From: Megaustenia siamemsis
Taxonomy: Eukaryota; Mollusca; Gastropoda; Stylommatophora; Ariophantidae
Reading direction: 5' to 3'
Assembly (NCBI GenBank): GCA_032433765.1
Contig: JAVIAB010000102.1
Coordinates: 11,251,811-11,315,810 of the forward strand
DNA length: 64,000 nt
Shown: piece by piece, positions 45,835 to 57,415 of the stretch
How the letters are laid out: each line of letters begins with the position of its first letter
Numbering within the stretch: position 1 is the stretch's first letter
The notes under the pieces: model-generated
Told to the model about the DNA's origin: nothing
Seen by the model: the letters and a program-made list of their open reading frames with translations, nothing else
Databases searched by the model: none
Translations under genes and position numbers: made by a program

Positions 45835-46620
45835 CGTTCGCCTGAATTATTGTCTATATCTGCAATGTCGTATCCTGTATAAATGTTACCGTCTTTTGTC
45901 ATACTTGCAGTGGTGCATATAGTCTTGTCTGTATTATTGTATTAAAGGTATAAGTGGACTTTCCTCAGTCCACTATATTCAGTGCATTCTTGAAATATGC
46001 GTTCCACTGTCTGGGGTGCCTGTCCACATGTACATGTAGTTGAGGTACCGATCTTGAATTTTGTAGACACGTGACTGTGGAGTCAATTGTGTCCTGTTCT
46101 AATGCGTATGATATCTTGTTCCCATCTATTCATATAATGAAATGCATCCTGATTTGGAGCATTTGATCTTCTGATTGATTTGATTATCTGTATCTGATGA
46201 TGGTATGTAACCGGAGCATCTTGTTGTGTGCCTGTTGTTCCTTCTTTTGAAAGCTGTTCTGCTCTCTAGTTTCTTGGTATTCCATAGGGAGATGGGATCC
46301 ACTGCAGGGCAATCCTGTGGTGTTTGTAGAGTTCAGTCAATAAAGTTTGCAGATGTAGCAACTTTCTGGATTACAGTGCCTGGAGCACTGATCTTGCAAC
46401 TTTCAAAAACTCTACAGGCTGTGGGCTAAGATTACTGTTTAGCAGTTTTTCTATTGCCAACTTTATTGCTTGCATTTCTGCATCGTAATTGTGACAATAT
46501 TTCGCTGTTGCTATATTTTCCATATCCCTAGTGTTATTTTTTGGGTACTCTATGTAGACCCCTGCTCTCCCTTTCTTTTCTATATATTGATCGAGTCGCT
46601 GCACAGAGACATTATAAACA
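45835..46620 (-). pseudogene. LINE I RNase H segment, terminal array unit, longer at the 5' side
   Basis: This copy extends past the point where the others end: RLDQYIEKKGRAGVYIEYPK, NNTRDMENIATAKYCHNYDA, then the shared part. The GRAGVYIEY strand is the expected start of an RNase H fold. It shares the TAG after the GIPGN position (read GIPRN here). The other units diverge at MNKIATG, so this end unit keeps flanking sequence of the original LINE fragment. Confidence 0.7.
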
Positions 46621-46727
46621 CCCTATATAACACTTGTTACTACAAGTTTGATAAACTATTCAGAACTTGATTCTCAAAAAATGAAAAAAGAATGACTGTC
46701 TCTCTATTTTAAGGAATTCAAAGGAAT
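46621..46727. other. Junction between the 1.95-kb array and D2
   Basis: About 100 bp with no recognised feature. D2 homology begins abruptly at about 46728. Confidence 0.5.
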
Positions 46728-46866
46728 AGTGATGATTGCTTATAGGTACTCTTCATTTCAGCAGTTGCATGTCCAGGATTGTTGTCTGTCCCCTGATGCA
46801 TATGCTATGGTTAGAAAGTACTGCAAGAGAGCCATCACAGAACACAAAAATCCAACAATTCTATAA
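46728..46866 (+). pseudogene. Duplicated tail of the FBXL7-like exon
   Basis: GIVMIAYRYS, LHVQDCCLSPDAYAMVRKYC, KRAITEHKNPTIL and stop at 46864-46866: the last 44 codons of the exon at 28310-28708, with one amino-acid change (QN to QD). Everything upstream of the last repeat is missing. It has no upstream coding exon and is an incidental passenger of the duplication. Confidence 0.8.
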
Positions 46867-46929
46867 AGCAGCTTTTTATATTAATTTTGTTCTTTTGAGT
46901 TGTGTCCAACTTTTGTAATAGATGAGGAT

Positions 46930-47165
46930 GTTCTAAAAGAGTAACGAGGGTATTCCTAAAGACTAAAGGGATATTCTGAAAGACTAACGGGGATATTCTG
47001 AAAGAGTAATGGGGATATTCTAAAAGAGTAATCCGGATATTCTAAAAGAGTAATGTGGATGTTCTAAAAAAAAAAGTATCAAGGGTATTCTAAAAGAATA
47101 ATGGGAATGTTATAAAAGAGTAATGAGGATATTCTAAAAGAGTAATTAGGATGTTCTAAAAGAGG
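46930..47165 (+). repeat. 22-bp tandem array (D2)
   Basis: Same unit as 28770-29055, about two units shorter. Confidence 0.85.
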
Positions 47166-47239
47166 CCAAATCAAAAATGAAAGATAATTTCCAAGATCAG
47201 GAGACATTCATCACTTGGGGTCATGTCAGGAGAAGTGAA

Positions 47240-50200
47240 CATCTGTGATCTTTTGTGACAATTGGGATATTTTGTGACAGCTGGGATGTTTTATGACAGC
47301 TGTGTTGTTTTGTGACAGAGGGGATATTTTGTGACAGCTGGGATATTTTGTGACAGCTGGGATATTTTGTGACAGCTGGGATGTTTATGACAGCTGTGTT
47401 GTTTTGTGAAAGAAGGGATATTTTGTGACAGAGGGGATATTTTGTGACTGCTGGGATATTTTGTGACAGCTGGGATATTTTGTTACAGCTGGGATATTTT
47501 GTTACTGCTGTGATGTTTTGTGACAACTGAAGTACTCTGTGACAACTGAGATATTTTGTTACAACTTTAATATTTTGTGACAACTTTTATATTTTTTAAC
47601 AGCTGGCATATTTTGTGACAACTGTACATTATATTATAGCTGAGATATTTTGTGACAGCTGGGATATTTTGTGACAGCTGGGATATTTTGTGACAACTGA
47701 GATATTTTGTTACAACTGGGATATTTTGTTACAACTGGGATATTTTGTTACTGCTGTGATGTTTTGTGACAACTGAGATACTTTGTGACAATTGAGATAT
47801 TTTGTTACAACTTTAATATTTTGTGACAACTTTTATATTTTTTAACAGCTGGCATATTTTGTGACAACTATATTTTGTGACAGCTGGGATATTTTGTGAC
47901 AGCTGAGATATTTTGTTACTGCTGGGGTTTTTTTGTGTCATCTGGGATATTTTGTGACAGCTGTGATATTTTGTGACAACTGTGATATTTTGTGACAAAT
48001 TAGATATTTTGTGACAGCTGTGATATTTTGTTACTGCTGGGATATTTTGTTACCGCTGGGATATTTATGTGACATCTGGGATATTTTGTGATAACTAATA
48101 TTTTGTGACAGCTGGAAGATTTTGTGACAGCTGGGATATTTTGTTATATTTAGGATATTTTGCGTGAACTGATATATATTTTGACTGCTGGAATATATTT
48201 TATTACAGCTGGTATATTGTGGTACGGCTGGTATATTTTATGACAAATTGTATATTTTGTGACAGCTGGGATATTTTGTAACAGCTGGAATATTTTGTTA
48301 TGACTGGGATAAAATTGTTGCAGCTGGGATATTTTATGACAATTGACATATTTTGTGACAACTGTGATATTTTGTGACAGCTTGAATGTTTTATGACAGC
48401 TGGGATGTTTTGTTGTAGCTGGGATATTTTGTTAAAGCTGTAAAATTTTGTAACAACTGAGACATTTTGTTACAGCTGAAATATTTTGTGACAGCTGGTA
48501 TATTTTGTGACAGCTGGGATATTTTGTGACAGCTGGATATTTTATGAAAACTGAATTACTTTATGACAGCTGTGATATTTTGTAATAACTGAGATATGTT
48601 GTGACAGCTGCATGATTTTGTGATAGCTGGGATATTTTGTGACAGCTGTATATTTTGTTACTGCTGTGATATTTTATTACTGCTATGATACTTTGTAATG
48701 TCTGGGATATTTTATGATAACTGAGATATTTTGTGACAGCTTGAATATTTTGTGATAGCTGTGATATTTTGTGACAAATGATATATTCTGTGACAGCTGG
48801 GATATTATTTTTGCAGCTGGGATATTTTGTGTGAACTGAGATATATTTTGACTGTTGGAATATATTTTATTACATCAGGGATATTTTGGTACAGCTGGGA
48901 TATATTTTGACATTCCAGATATTTTGTTACTGCTGAGATATTTTGTTACGGCTGTGACATTTTGTGACAGCTGGAATATTTTTTTACCAATGGGATATTT
49001 TTTTGCATGTGGGATATTTTCTGACAACACAATATTGTTTTATAGCTTTGATATCTTGTGACAACTGAGGTATTTTGTGGCAAATGAAATTTTGTGACAG
49101 CTGTGATATTTTGTTATTGCTGGTATATTTTGTTACTGTTGGGATATTTTGTTACTGCTGGGACATTTCGTTACTGCTGTAACTTTTTGTGACATCTGAA
49201 ATATTTTGTAACATCAGGAATATTTTGTTATGACTATGATAAAATTGTTCCAGCTGGAATATTTTGTTACAGCTGGGATATTTTGTGACAACTGAGATAT
49301 TTTGTGACAACTGTGATGTTTTGTGACAGCTTGGATGTTTTATGACATCTGTGATGTTTTGTTGAAGCTGGGATATTTTGTTACAGCTGTAACATTTTGT
49401 AACAAATGAGACATTTTGTGACAACTGAGATATTTTGTGACAACTGTGATGTTTTGTGACAGCTTGGATGTTTTATGACAGCTGGGATGTTTTGTTGAAG
49501 CTGGGATATTTTGTTACAGCTGTAACATTTTGTAACAAATGAGACATTTTGTGACAACTTAGGTATTTTTTGACAGCTGGGATTATTTGTGACTGTGGGA
49601 TATTTTGTGACAACTGAGATATTTTGTGACAACTGTGATGTTTTGTGACAGCTTGGATGTTTTATGACAGCTGGGATGTTTTATTGAAGCTGGGATATTT
49701 TGTTACAGCTGTAACATTTTGTAACAAATGAGACATTTTGTGACAACTTAGGTATTTTTTGACAGCTGGGATTATTTGTGACAGTGGGATATTTTGTGAC
49801 AGCTGGGTTATTTTGTGACAACTGGGTTATTTTGTGACAACTGGGATATTATGTTACAACTGGGATATTTTGTAATAGCAGGGATATTTTGCAACTGCTG
49901 GGATGTTTTTTTTTACTACTGGGATATTTTGTTACTGCTGTGCCAATTTGAGACAGCTGGATGATTTTGTGAAAGCTGTATATTTTGTTACAGCTGGGAT
50001 ATTTTGTTACTTCTGGGATTTTTTTGTGACATCTGGATATTTTGTGACATCTGGGAAATTTTATGATAACTGAGATATTTCATGACAACTGTGATATTTT
50101 GTGACAAATTATATATTCTTTGACAGCTGAGGTATTGTTTTTTTGCAGCTGGGATATTTTGTTTGAACTGAGATATATTTTGACTGCTGGAATATATTTT

Positions 50201-51070
50201 ATTATATCAGGGATATTTTGGTACAGCTAATATATTTTGTGACAATGGGATATTTTGCTACTGCTGGGGTATTTTATGATAACTGAGATATTTTGTGACA
50301 GCTTGAATATTTGTGATAGCTGTGATATTTTGTGACAAATGATACATTCTGTGACAGCTGGGATATTTTTTTGCAGCTGGGATATTTTGTGTGAACTGAG
50401 ATATGATATTTTGGTACTGCTGATATATTTTGTGACAGCTGGGATATTTTATGACAGCTAGGACACTTTGTGACAGCTGGGATATTTTGTGACAACTGAG
50501 ATATTTTATTACAACTTTGATATTTTGTGACAACTGAGATATTTTATTACAACTTTAATATTTTGTGACAACTTTGATATTTCGTAACAGCTGGAATATT
50601 TTGTGAAAACTATGATATTTTGTGACAGCTATGATATTTTGTGACAGCTGGGATATTTTGTTACTGCTGAGATATTTTGTTATTGCTGGGGTATTTTGTG
50701 ACATCTAGAATATTTTGTGATAACTGAGATATTTTGTGACAGCTGGAATATTTTGTGATAGCTGACCTATTTTGTGACAAATTAGATATTTTGTTACAGC
50801 TGGGATATTTTGTGTGAACTGAGATATATTTTGACTGCTGAAATATATTTTATTACAGCTGGGATATTTGGTACAGCTGGTATATTTTATGACAACTTGT
50901 ATATTTTGTGACAGCTGGGTTATTTTGTTACAGCTAGGATATTTTGTGACAACTGGTATATTTTGTGACAACTGGTATATTTTATGACAGCTAGGATATT
51001 TTGTGGCAGCTGGGATATTTTCTTGCAGCTATGATATTTTGTGACAGCTGTGATTTTTTTTTTGTGACAG
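47240..51070 (+). repeat. 19-bp minisatellite (D2), about 3.8 kb
   Basis: Same GGGATATTTTGTGACAGCT unit as in D1 but about 1.1 kb longer. It includes a repeated super-unit of about 185 bp visible at about 49260-49760 (three rounds of GATGTTTTGTGACAGCTTGG, then GTTGAAGCTGGGATATTTTG, then TGTAACATTTTGTAACAAAT), evidence of recent local expansion. Confidence 0.95.
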
Positions 51071-51084
51071 CTAAGACAACTGAA

Positions 51085-51237
51085 AAAAATTGTAGTAGGT
51101 AGGTCATTATAGCTGAGATAGAGAAAAGAGGCAAGACAATTTCAGGAATGCTCTATTTGTTAGTCAAAATGAAAAAAAAAATACAGATATAAAAAATTAT
51201 GGAGACACATGATCACCTACCCCAGCAAGCATGGTTA
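51085..51237 (+). mobile_element. LINE K 3' terminus left of the D2 SINE
   Basis: AATTATGGAGACACATGATC, then ACCTACCCCAGCAAGCATGG, aligns with the LINE K ends at 4857-5037 and 24960-25147. It continues after the SINE at 51498 (ACTTGGTATTAATAATGATGA). Missing in D1. Confidence 0.55.
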
Positions 51238-51242
51238 AAAAA

Positions 51243-51497
51243 AAATTAAAGAGTCCCTGTCACGCCAAGTGGCATATAAGGAATATGGTGTTAGTGACCA
51301 TAAATTTTACAGACCTTCAGCACATGATTTTTGGGGTAATGTGGTCGGTATTACGCCCATGCTGCTTTGCTTTACCAGAAAAAGAATCTGGTACCCATTT
51401 AAGGCTGGGTGAACCCGGAAGCCGTCGGTTGAGATCAAACCTTACCTCTTGTCCTTTGTAGTCCAGTTCACTAACCACTGAGCTATCGTGGCTCCCC
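51243..51497 (-). mobile_element. tRNA-derived SINE (D2)
   Basis: Same element as 31877-32137: A-box AGCTCAGTGGTTA with one change near 51470-51483, B-box GGTTTGATCTC near 51430-51441 (decayed), 5' end GGGGAGCCACGATAGCTC. The 14-15-bp duplication CCCAGCAAGCATGGT / CCCAGTAAGCATGAT flanks it, showing insertion into a LINE K tail. Confidence 0.8.
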
Positions 51498-52139
51498 AGT
51501 AAGCATGATACTTGGTATTAATAATGATGACAACTTTGCAGTAATAATCAACAACACAAAAATGTTGTAGGAACAAACTATATCTTTCCTCATTGGTTAA
51601 ATCAAATGAGAGAGGAAAGAAGAACTAACCTGCAACTCTGTGCCTTAGTTCTGTTCTGTTCTGTTTCTCTTCATCTGTATTTTACAGTTTTGATGGTAAA
51701 GAATGTTCTTGACACGGGTCTGTAGTTTGCTTCATTTAATAAGTAGTACGTTTCTTCTGCTTCTTCTTTCCTTCCTGAGTTACTTTTCACATATAAGTGA
51801 GAAATGGTTTGCAGAGTTTTGCTCTTTGATTTCCTCTTCTGCTTTCACATTTCTTTTTAGTATTCTGTCTATCCAACATATTGGAGTGGTATCCTCTTGG
51901 TTTTTTTGTTTTATAGCATTATTAATAACTGTATGGATTGTGTTTGGTTGTTTCTGTCTTGATTCATGGCCTATTGAATTCATTTTTTAATTATATATTC
52001 TTCTTTGGAGGCATTCCCAAAACTAGTTTTTAGTTCTTTACTTCTGATGTTGTCTGTCAAGCTGGCTCCCATGATTTATCTGACACATTTCACTTCTGTG
52101 GCATTTTACTTATTCTTCTTATTCTACCTTTCAGCTCCC
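51498..52139. mobile_element. LINE tail and thumb remnants (D2 equivalent of 32138-32790)
   Basis: Colinear with D1. A deletion of about 30 bp near 51985 removes part of the LYILFKILYSII-coding strand text relative to D1. No functional content. Confidence 0.5.
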
Positions 52140-53097
52140 TGTGGAGCATAGGTCTTCAACAAACACTTTCCAAGACGTTCTGTTTCTTACCATTCCCTTA
52201 AGATCATTCCAAGTCTTTCCCATCATCTTCATCTCTGCTTCTATCTGTCTTCTCCAAGAATTCCTTGGTCTCCCTCTTTGTCTTTTTCCCCGGGGATTCC
52301 AAAAAAGGGCATGTTGTGTAATATTCTCAGCTGGCTTCCGCAGTGTGTGTCCTATCCAACGCCATCGTCTTCACTGTATCTCTTTTTCCATAGGTATTTG
52401 ACTGGTACATTTTCATAATTCTATGTTAGTGATTTTGTCCTGCCATTTCCATTCTTTTATTCTGCGTAAGCATCCATTAATGAAAGTCTGTATCTTCATG
52501 ATTGAAATTTTTGTGTTCTCCATGTTTCACAGTCTTATATTAAGACTTACTTAACATTGGAGTTGAAAATTTTTATTTTAGTGTTTAACCTAATTTCTTT
52601 GGACTTCCATATGTTTCCCAGTGGAAGAAATGCTCCTCTTGTTTTTGATATCCTTATTTTGGCTTCATTTTCTGTTCCTCCCTCTTTGTCTATATTACTG
52701 CCAAGATATATGTAAGATTGTATGTTTAGTAGTGGTATTTCTCCTAATTTTATTTCGTTATTGCCAACTGCATTAATTCTCATAATTTTGTTCTTATCTC
52801 TATTTTCATTCCTATCTGTTGTGATCTCTCATCAAGTATGCTCATTTTATCTAGCATCTGTTGATGTTTGTGTGATAGGAGAGCTATGTCATCAGCAGTC
52901 AAATTCATCAAGTAGCTTGGTCAGTGACCAGTGGATTCCATTTCTGTTGTTTTGAGTTATTTTCATAATCCAATCTATGGCCAGTAGAAAGAGAAATGGA
53001 GACAGAAGGCATCCCTACCTTACTCCTGTTTTTATTTCAAATGCTTTTGTAAGCTGTCCTTCATGTACCACACTACATTTCATTTCTTCATACATTG
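52140..53097 (-). mobile_element. LINE C copy in D2, 3' half
   Basis: Same as 32800-33770: ERPRNSWRRQIEAEMK-like end, IQSYIYLGSNIDKEGG, FADD region (with a 3-bp loss near 52897), and the same TAG in TGVR-stop-GCLLSPF. Interrupted at 53097 by LINE E. Confidence 0.8.
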
Positions 53098-54144
53098 TTC
53101 TTATCTATCTATCTATCTATTGACCTTTAGAGCCGTTGCCGGCCCATAGGTCATAGACCAAGATACACCTTATCATATCTGAATTTTTGTTCTAGCAGTT
53201 TTCTTTTAAAGATATTTTATCAAATCTCGCCATTTGTCTCTGTTCTGTGCAAGCAGTTCTATCTCATTGAGGAACCGAATCCTGTTGCTCTTGCCTCTCT
53301 CATCAATGTTCTTCTCAGTGTCTCCCTGGGTCTTCCTCTTTTTCTCTTACCTGTTGTTTCCCATATGAGGGCCTGCTTTGCTATTCGGTTATGATCTCTT
53401 CTCATCACATGTCCAACATATGACCATCGTCTTTTCTTTATTACTGAAGATATTAGTGGTTGATTGGCGATTTCTCTAATTTCCTTGTTTGTTTTGAATT
53501 CGTTCTATGCTATACCAAGTATTTTCCTTAGACATTTATTTTAGAATGCGTTCAACTTTGTTTCTATATCCCTTGTTGTTTTCCAGCTTTCACACGCATA
53601 CGTAAGGGCTGATAGTACATTTGATTTGAATAGCATAAGTTTTGTGTTTGTGCTGATTAGTTTTGATTTTCACAACTTTTCAAGGCTTCTGAAAGACATT
53701 GCTGCTTTAGCTATTCTGATTCTAATTTCTTTACTTGTATCCCCTTCTCGATCAATGTGAATTCCAAGATAGATAAAGTGATCGATCTCATCTACTGGTT
53801 TGTTTTTCCATGTATATTTTGTCATCTGTTGGAATTAAACTTTTCATGACTTTAGTCTTTTCATGATTGATCTCAAGCCCAATTTTGCTGGCTATTGCTG
53901 ATAGTTCATTTGTGTTTTCCTGCATCATTTTTATCTGACTGCTGATGAGGACTATGTCATCAGCAAAGTCGAGGTCCTCCAAATGGTCTCCTTGTATCCA
54001 TTTGATGCCTTTATTACCAGTGCAGCATTTCTTCATTATGAAGTCCACAACAATTCCAAATAACAAGGGCGATAAAATACATCCTTGTTTAACCCCAGTT
54101 TCTATTGGGAAACATTCACTCAGTCCTTCCTCTGTTCGAACTGC
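53098..54144 (-). mobile_element. LINE E copy 3, inserted into LINE C
   Basis: It has the (ATAG)n tail at 53098-53120, GGCTCTAAAGGTCAATAGATAG-type 3' end, DLDFADDIVLISSQIKMMQE (catalytic FADD box), YMEKQTSR caused by a one-base shift, and a 5' end in AVRTEEGLSECFPIETGVKQ. D1 carries the uninterrupted site TACATTGTTGTTATCAGATT. More lesions than copy 1, so older, but younger than the D1/D2 duplication. Confidence 0.9.
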
Positions 54145-54620
54145 ACTATCAGATTAATAAATTTTGTGGGGATTCCGTATTGACTCAGCAACTTCCAAAG
54201 CATTCCTCTGTCTAAACTCTGAAATGCCTTTTCGTAATCTATGAATCCAATATAAAGTGGGGACTGTAGTTCTAAACTTTGTTCAATTATTATACATAGG
54301 GTAGTTAATTGATCAGCACATGATCTGTTTTTCCTAAAAGCTGCTTATTCATCTCTCAAATGTTTCTCTATGGCCTGTTTTAGTTTCTCCAGAATGATTC
54401 TGCTTAATATCTTTTCTAGCACTGATAGTAGCAAAATTCCCCTATAATTTGTGCACTCCTGTAAACTTCCTTTCTTTGGAAGTTTGATCATATAACCTTC
54501 TTTCCAGTCTTTGGGTATTTCTTCCCTCTCCCAAATTTTATCTAATAGATTACATAACATCTTGGTAGAGGTGTTAATATCTGCTTTGATGGCTTCCAAA
54601 GGAATTTCACCTGGTCCTGT
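54145..54620 (-). mobile_element. LINE C copy in D2, 5' half
   Basis: Continues from TATCAGATTAATAAATTTTG. It has YIGFIDYEKAF-equivalent, DQLTTL, a stop near the EQAxF position, NYRGILLLSVLEKILSRIIL and GPGEIPLEAIKADINT. It breaks off at GGTCCTGTG, after which a block absent from D1 begins. Confidence 0.75.
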
Positions 54621-55265
54621 GAGCACCTCAATCATTTCTCAATATTTCTTTGTTGAAAGTCTGATTCTGAAACAACGGGACGCAAATTTAACAATGCAAT
54701 TTGATATTTAAGTTTATGTTATTGTGAACATCTCTTACTTGTAACATATAAATTTATTGTAATAATAATGCAGAATTTGTGTTATTGTCAATAATTCTTT
54801 GATTGTATCATATAATTTTATTGTAATAATGATGCAGAATTTGTATGTTATATTTGTTGAAGGATTGAATCAAGTTGTGATGAGGCAGATATAGAAATGA
54901 AATATCTGTAATGATCTCAAGGGGAACCCCTGATTAGTTAACAATTTTCTAATTTAAATGATTGTCATACATTTATGAGAGACTGAAAGAAAGTGAGATA
55001 CAGGGGAAGAGAGAGAGAGATAAGCGGGCGGGGGGGGGAGATAAAATACAGAGAGAAATATAGTTATTGAATTATTTATTTAAAATTGGATGATTAGAAA
55101 ATGAATATGTAATCTTTTGTGATATAGACACTATAATTATTTTTATTGTTTTTCTACTTAACTCATTAGTTGCAAGCTGGGATTTGTTTGTCATGTCCAA
55201 AAGTGAATAAATGTGGAGAAACAACTTATAGACCACAAAGTTTCTTGCAGGATCAGCAACTCAAA

Positions 55266-55376
55266 ATGGATCAATTCATCACTGTATTATTTCTATTGAG
55301 TTATATAGCAACAGTGTATGTCTATGGTGATTGGAACTTTGATATAGAAGACCTATTGCATTGTATTACCTTCTAG
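55266..55376 (+). CDS. Short ORF with a hydrophobic N-terminus, unassigned
   Basis: MDQFITVLFLLSYIATVYVY then GDWNFDIEDLLHCITF and stop (36 codons). The N-terminus looks like a signal peptide or membrane segment. It follows TTTCTTGCAG, a good splice-acceptor string at 55239-55248. No downstream exon was identified. It may well be chance. Confidence 0.15.
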   Translation: MDQFITVLFLLSYIATVYVYGDWNFDIEDLLHCITF

Positions 55377-55839
55377 GACAGACAAGATGTACCCTTTCCA
55401 GTAAGAATCTGAAAATAAAAATTCACTCAAGTCATTTCATCACTAGGACCTAAGAGCCAATGGCTAAGATCAAACATACAATATTTAACTCTGCCCATCA
55501 CCAGCTTTACTGTACCCACAAGCTGAATTTGTACTGTAACCTAGTTCTGTGCTTTTTAAACTCCTATTTCTCTATTGGTGGTTGATCTACTTTCATTTCC
55601 CAGACATCCAAAGCTCAACCGATATCAGATCAACTCTACTTCCTCAAAGACCGGATAAATGAACACCTTATATGGAGCTACAAGGCAACTCAGAAATACC
55701 TGCAGATATCATTACATGGCATTGTGCCAAAGGGCATCAGCTCACAGGCTTCTGAATCCATAAAAACAACATCTCCCATACTTAACCATCAAAACAACAC
55801 AGGAAAGGGTGTCAGGTTAGAAAGGAGGCAAATCATGGG

Positions 55840-56730
55840 TGGGCCGAGTAGATGTCATCAAACAGGTCTGTGGGCTTACCAATATCAATGCTGGCGAGGA
55901 GTGGATACCGGTGCCTACGTCATGCAACGGGACATTCCTGTGTATTGTCACACTCGACAGGAGATGTAGGGAACCAGACTCAGTCGTGGTAAAAATGAAG
56001 GTCAATGGTCTCATCTGGGATAACACCAATGAGAAAGATGCAGTCATCTATGCAGACGGATCTGTAAGACGACACCAAAGGAGTGCATGGGCATTTACAG
56101 CATACTCAGCAGGCAGAATAGTCAAGGAAAACAGTGGTGCATACATTATGACCATGAGTAACATGACGATGGAGGTGATGGCAGTGACCAAGGCATTCAT
56201 CTGGTTAGAGTCACAAGACTACACCCATGCCTGTATACTGAGTGATTCGATGAGCATGATAAGAAAAGTGGAGGTGGGATCTGTATGTATGCAATGGGTA
56301 GAGTCATTACGGAAGTCAAAAATACGTATGTAAGGTCACCTTTGTCTATGTCCCAGAACATGTAGAAGTACAAGGGAATGAAAGAGTGGACAGATTGGCT
56401 AGCTGTGCTATTGTTTATGATGGTCAACCAATGGATTGGGTGAACATTATAGATGCCTTCCGGGAAATGGGAAGGACACAGGACTTCGACAACCATGAGT
56501 CTACATCACTCCTTCGGATAAAAGAGGTGGGAGTTAAGATGGGCACCGCCAGAAAAGAGAAACTTAGTGGGCACATAAGAAGACTAATCAACCAGCACAG
56601 AACTGGAGTCATCATTCGCTGGGCATTGCGAGACTTGCTGAGGAGGGGATCTAAGCACCTATGGACATGTTCGGAGCACAATGATGATGATCCGCTAATA
56701 ACTCAATATCCACCAAAACCTATCCAAAAT
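55840..56730 (+). pseudogene. LINE G: RNase H domain and C-terminus
   Basis: 55839-56333: VDVIKQVCGLTNINAGEEWI, VTLDRRCREPDSVVVKMKVN, then the RNase H core AVIYADGSVRRHQRSAWAFT (first Asp), MTMEVMAVTKAFIWLES (catalytic Glu), CILSDSMSMIRKVEVGS (Asp), VCMQWVESL. A one-base shift near 56325 moves to the frame VTFVYVPEHVEVQGNERVDR LAS (His replaced region and last Asp in GNERVD), then RRLINQHRTGVIIRWALRDL, LRRGSKHLWTCSEHND and a stop or decay after 56705. RNase H normally degrades the RNA strand during LINE copying. Upstream RT is absent. Only one clear frameshift, so relatively young. Confidence 0.8.
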
Positions 56731-57415
56731 TTGCTGACATACAGTTTTGCAAGTGGTTACACTTTTAAGGATTGTTTTATTCTATTTATTTGTAAATTAC
56801 ATTTTTACCCACTTGTACAAAATATATCTTTGTTTTTAGAAAAGACAATTTGTTGAATTATTGAATAAATGGTAACAGCCATTAATGTCATCCTACAGCT
56901 TTACCATTCACAAACTTATAAAAAACTACTATAATTTGTCATGAAAGAATATTCAACATCATAGACAGTTGTTTATCACTGACACTTTAGTTAATTTGCT
57001 CATTTGTGTCTTTGCTAGAAGTTAAAATACATTTCTTCTGTTATACATTCAAATGATGAAGTCATATCTTAAAATATAAATACATTTGTCATTACAAATT
57101 GAACATTGCATCCCCCAAAACTCTCAGATTTACCAATCTATGATCTTTTTGTTACAAGCATTAACACCTAAAATATCATTCACACACACATATTTACATT
57201 AGCTAAACATTTTACATTTTGTATGTGGTGTCACAAATTGAAACCACTCACATAAAATATATTTTATAAGAATAAGAAGAATGTACTAGTATCAGGACAT
57301 CTTCATACATAAAAGCTGTTAAATTTCAAAGATTAGAACCAAAATACCACTTTGATATATCAACTAGCAGCTGTGCGATTTAAAATATAAAGTACTTTAA
57401 TACCCAGTGAAGCTG
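56731..57415. other. AT-rich sequence at the 3' side of LINE G
   Basis: No motif recognised. D1-like sequence resumes at about 57416 with TATATTTGATTTTGTTCAAT. Confidence 0.5.

Larger units (their letters stand above)
37590..46520. repeat. Tandem array of about 4.5 units of about 1.95 kb
   Basis: Equivalent points recur at 38419, 40398, 42316 and 44289 (minus-strand RNase H frame ends), that is 1979, 1918 and 1973 bp apart, and a fifth at about 46265. Each unit has an RNase H remnant on the minus strand, a (CT)n tract (39029-39070, 41005-41028, 42924-42953, 44898-44929), and noncoding sequence including GCAACTC(T/C)TGTTAGATT. The first partial unit (37590-37975) lacks about 450 bp found in the others. 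Divergence among units is low. Confidence 0.95.
54621..57415. mobile_element. 2.8-kb block present only in D2
   Basis: It replaces 52 bp of LINE C found in D1 (from GCTTTACCATTTTTTAATAG to TTCCTTGCTG). It contains AT-rich sequence with a GA/G-rich tract (about 55005-55040), a short ORF (55266-55376) and LINE G (55840-56730). No terminal repeats or clean target duplication were found, so an insertion-deletion event is more likely than simple transposition. Confidence 0.6.

Noticed and set aside
38373..46429. Repeated 66-69-codon + strand frames (MVVCLLHLLLKAVLLSSF...) in each 1.95-kb unit
   Set aside because: They are antisense to the LINE RNase H frame, and their conservation follows from the tandem repeat of the DNA.
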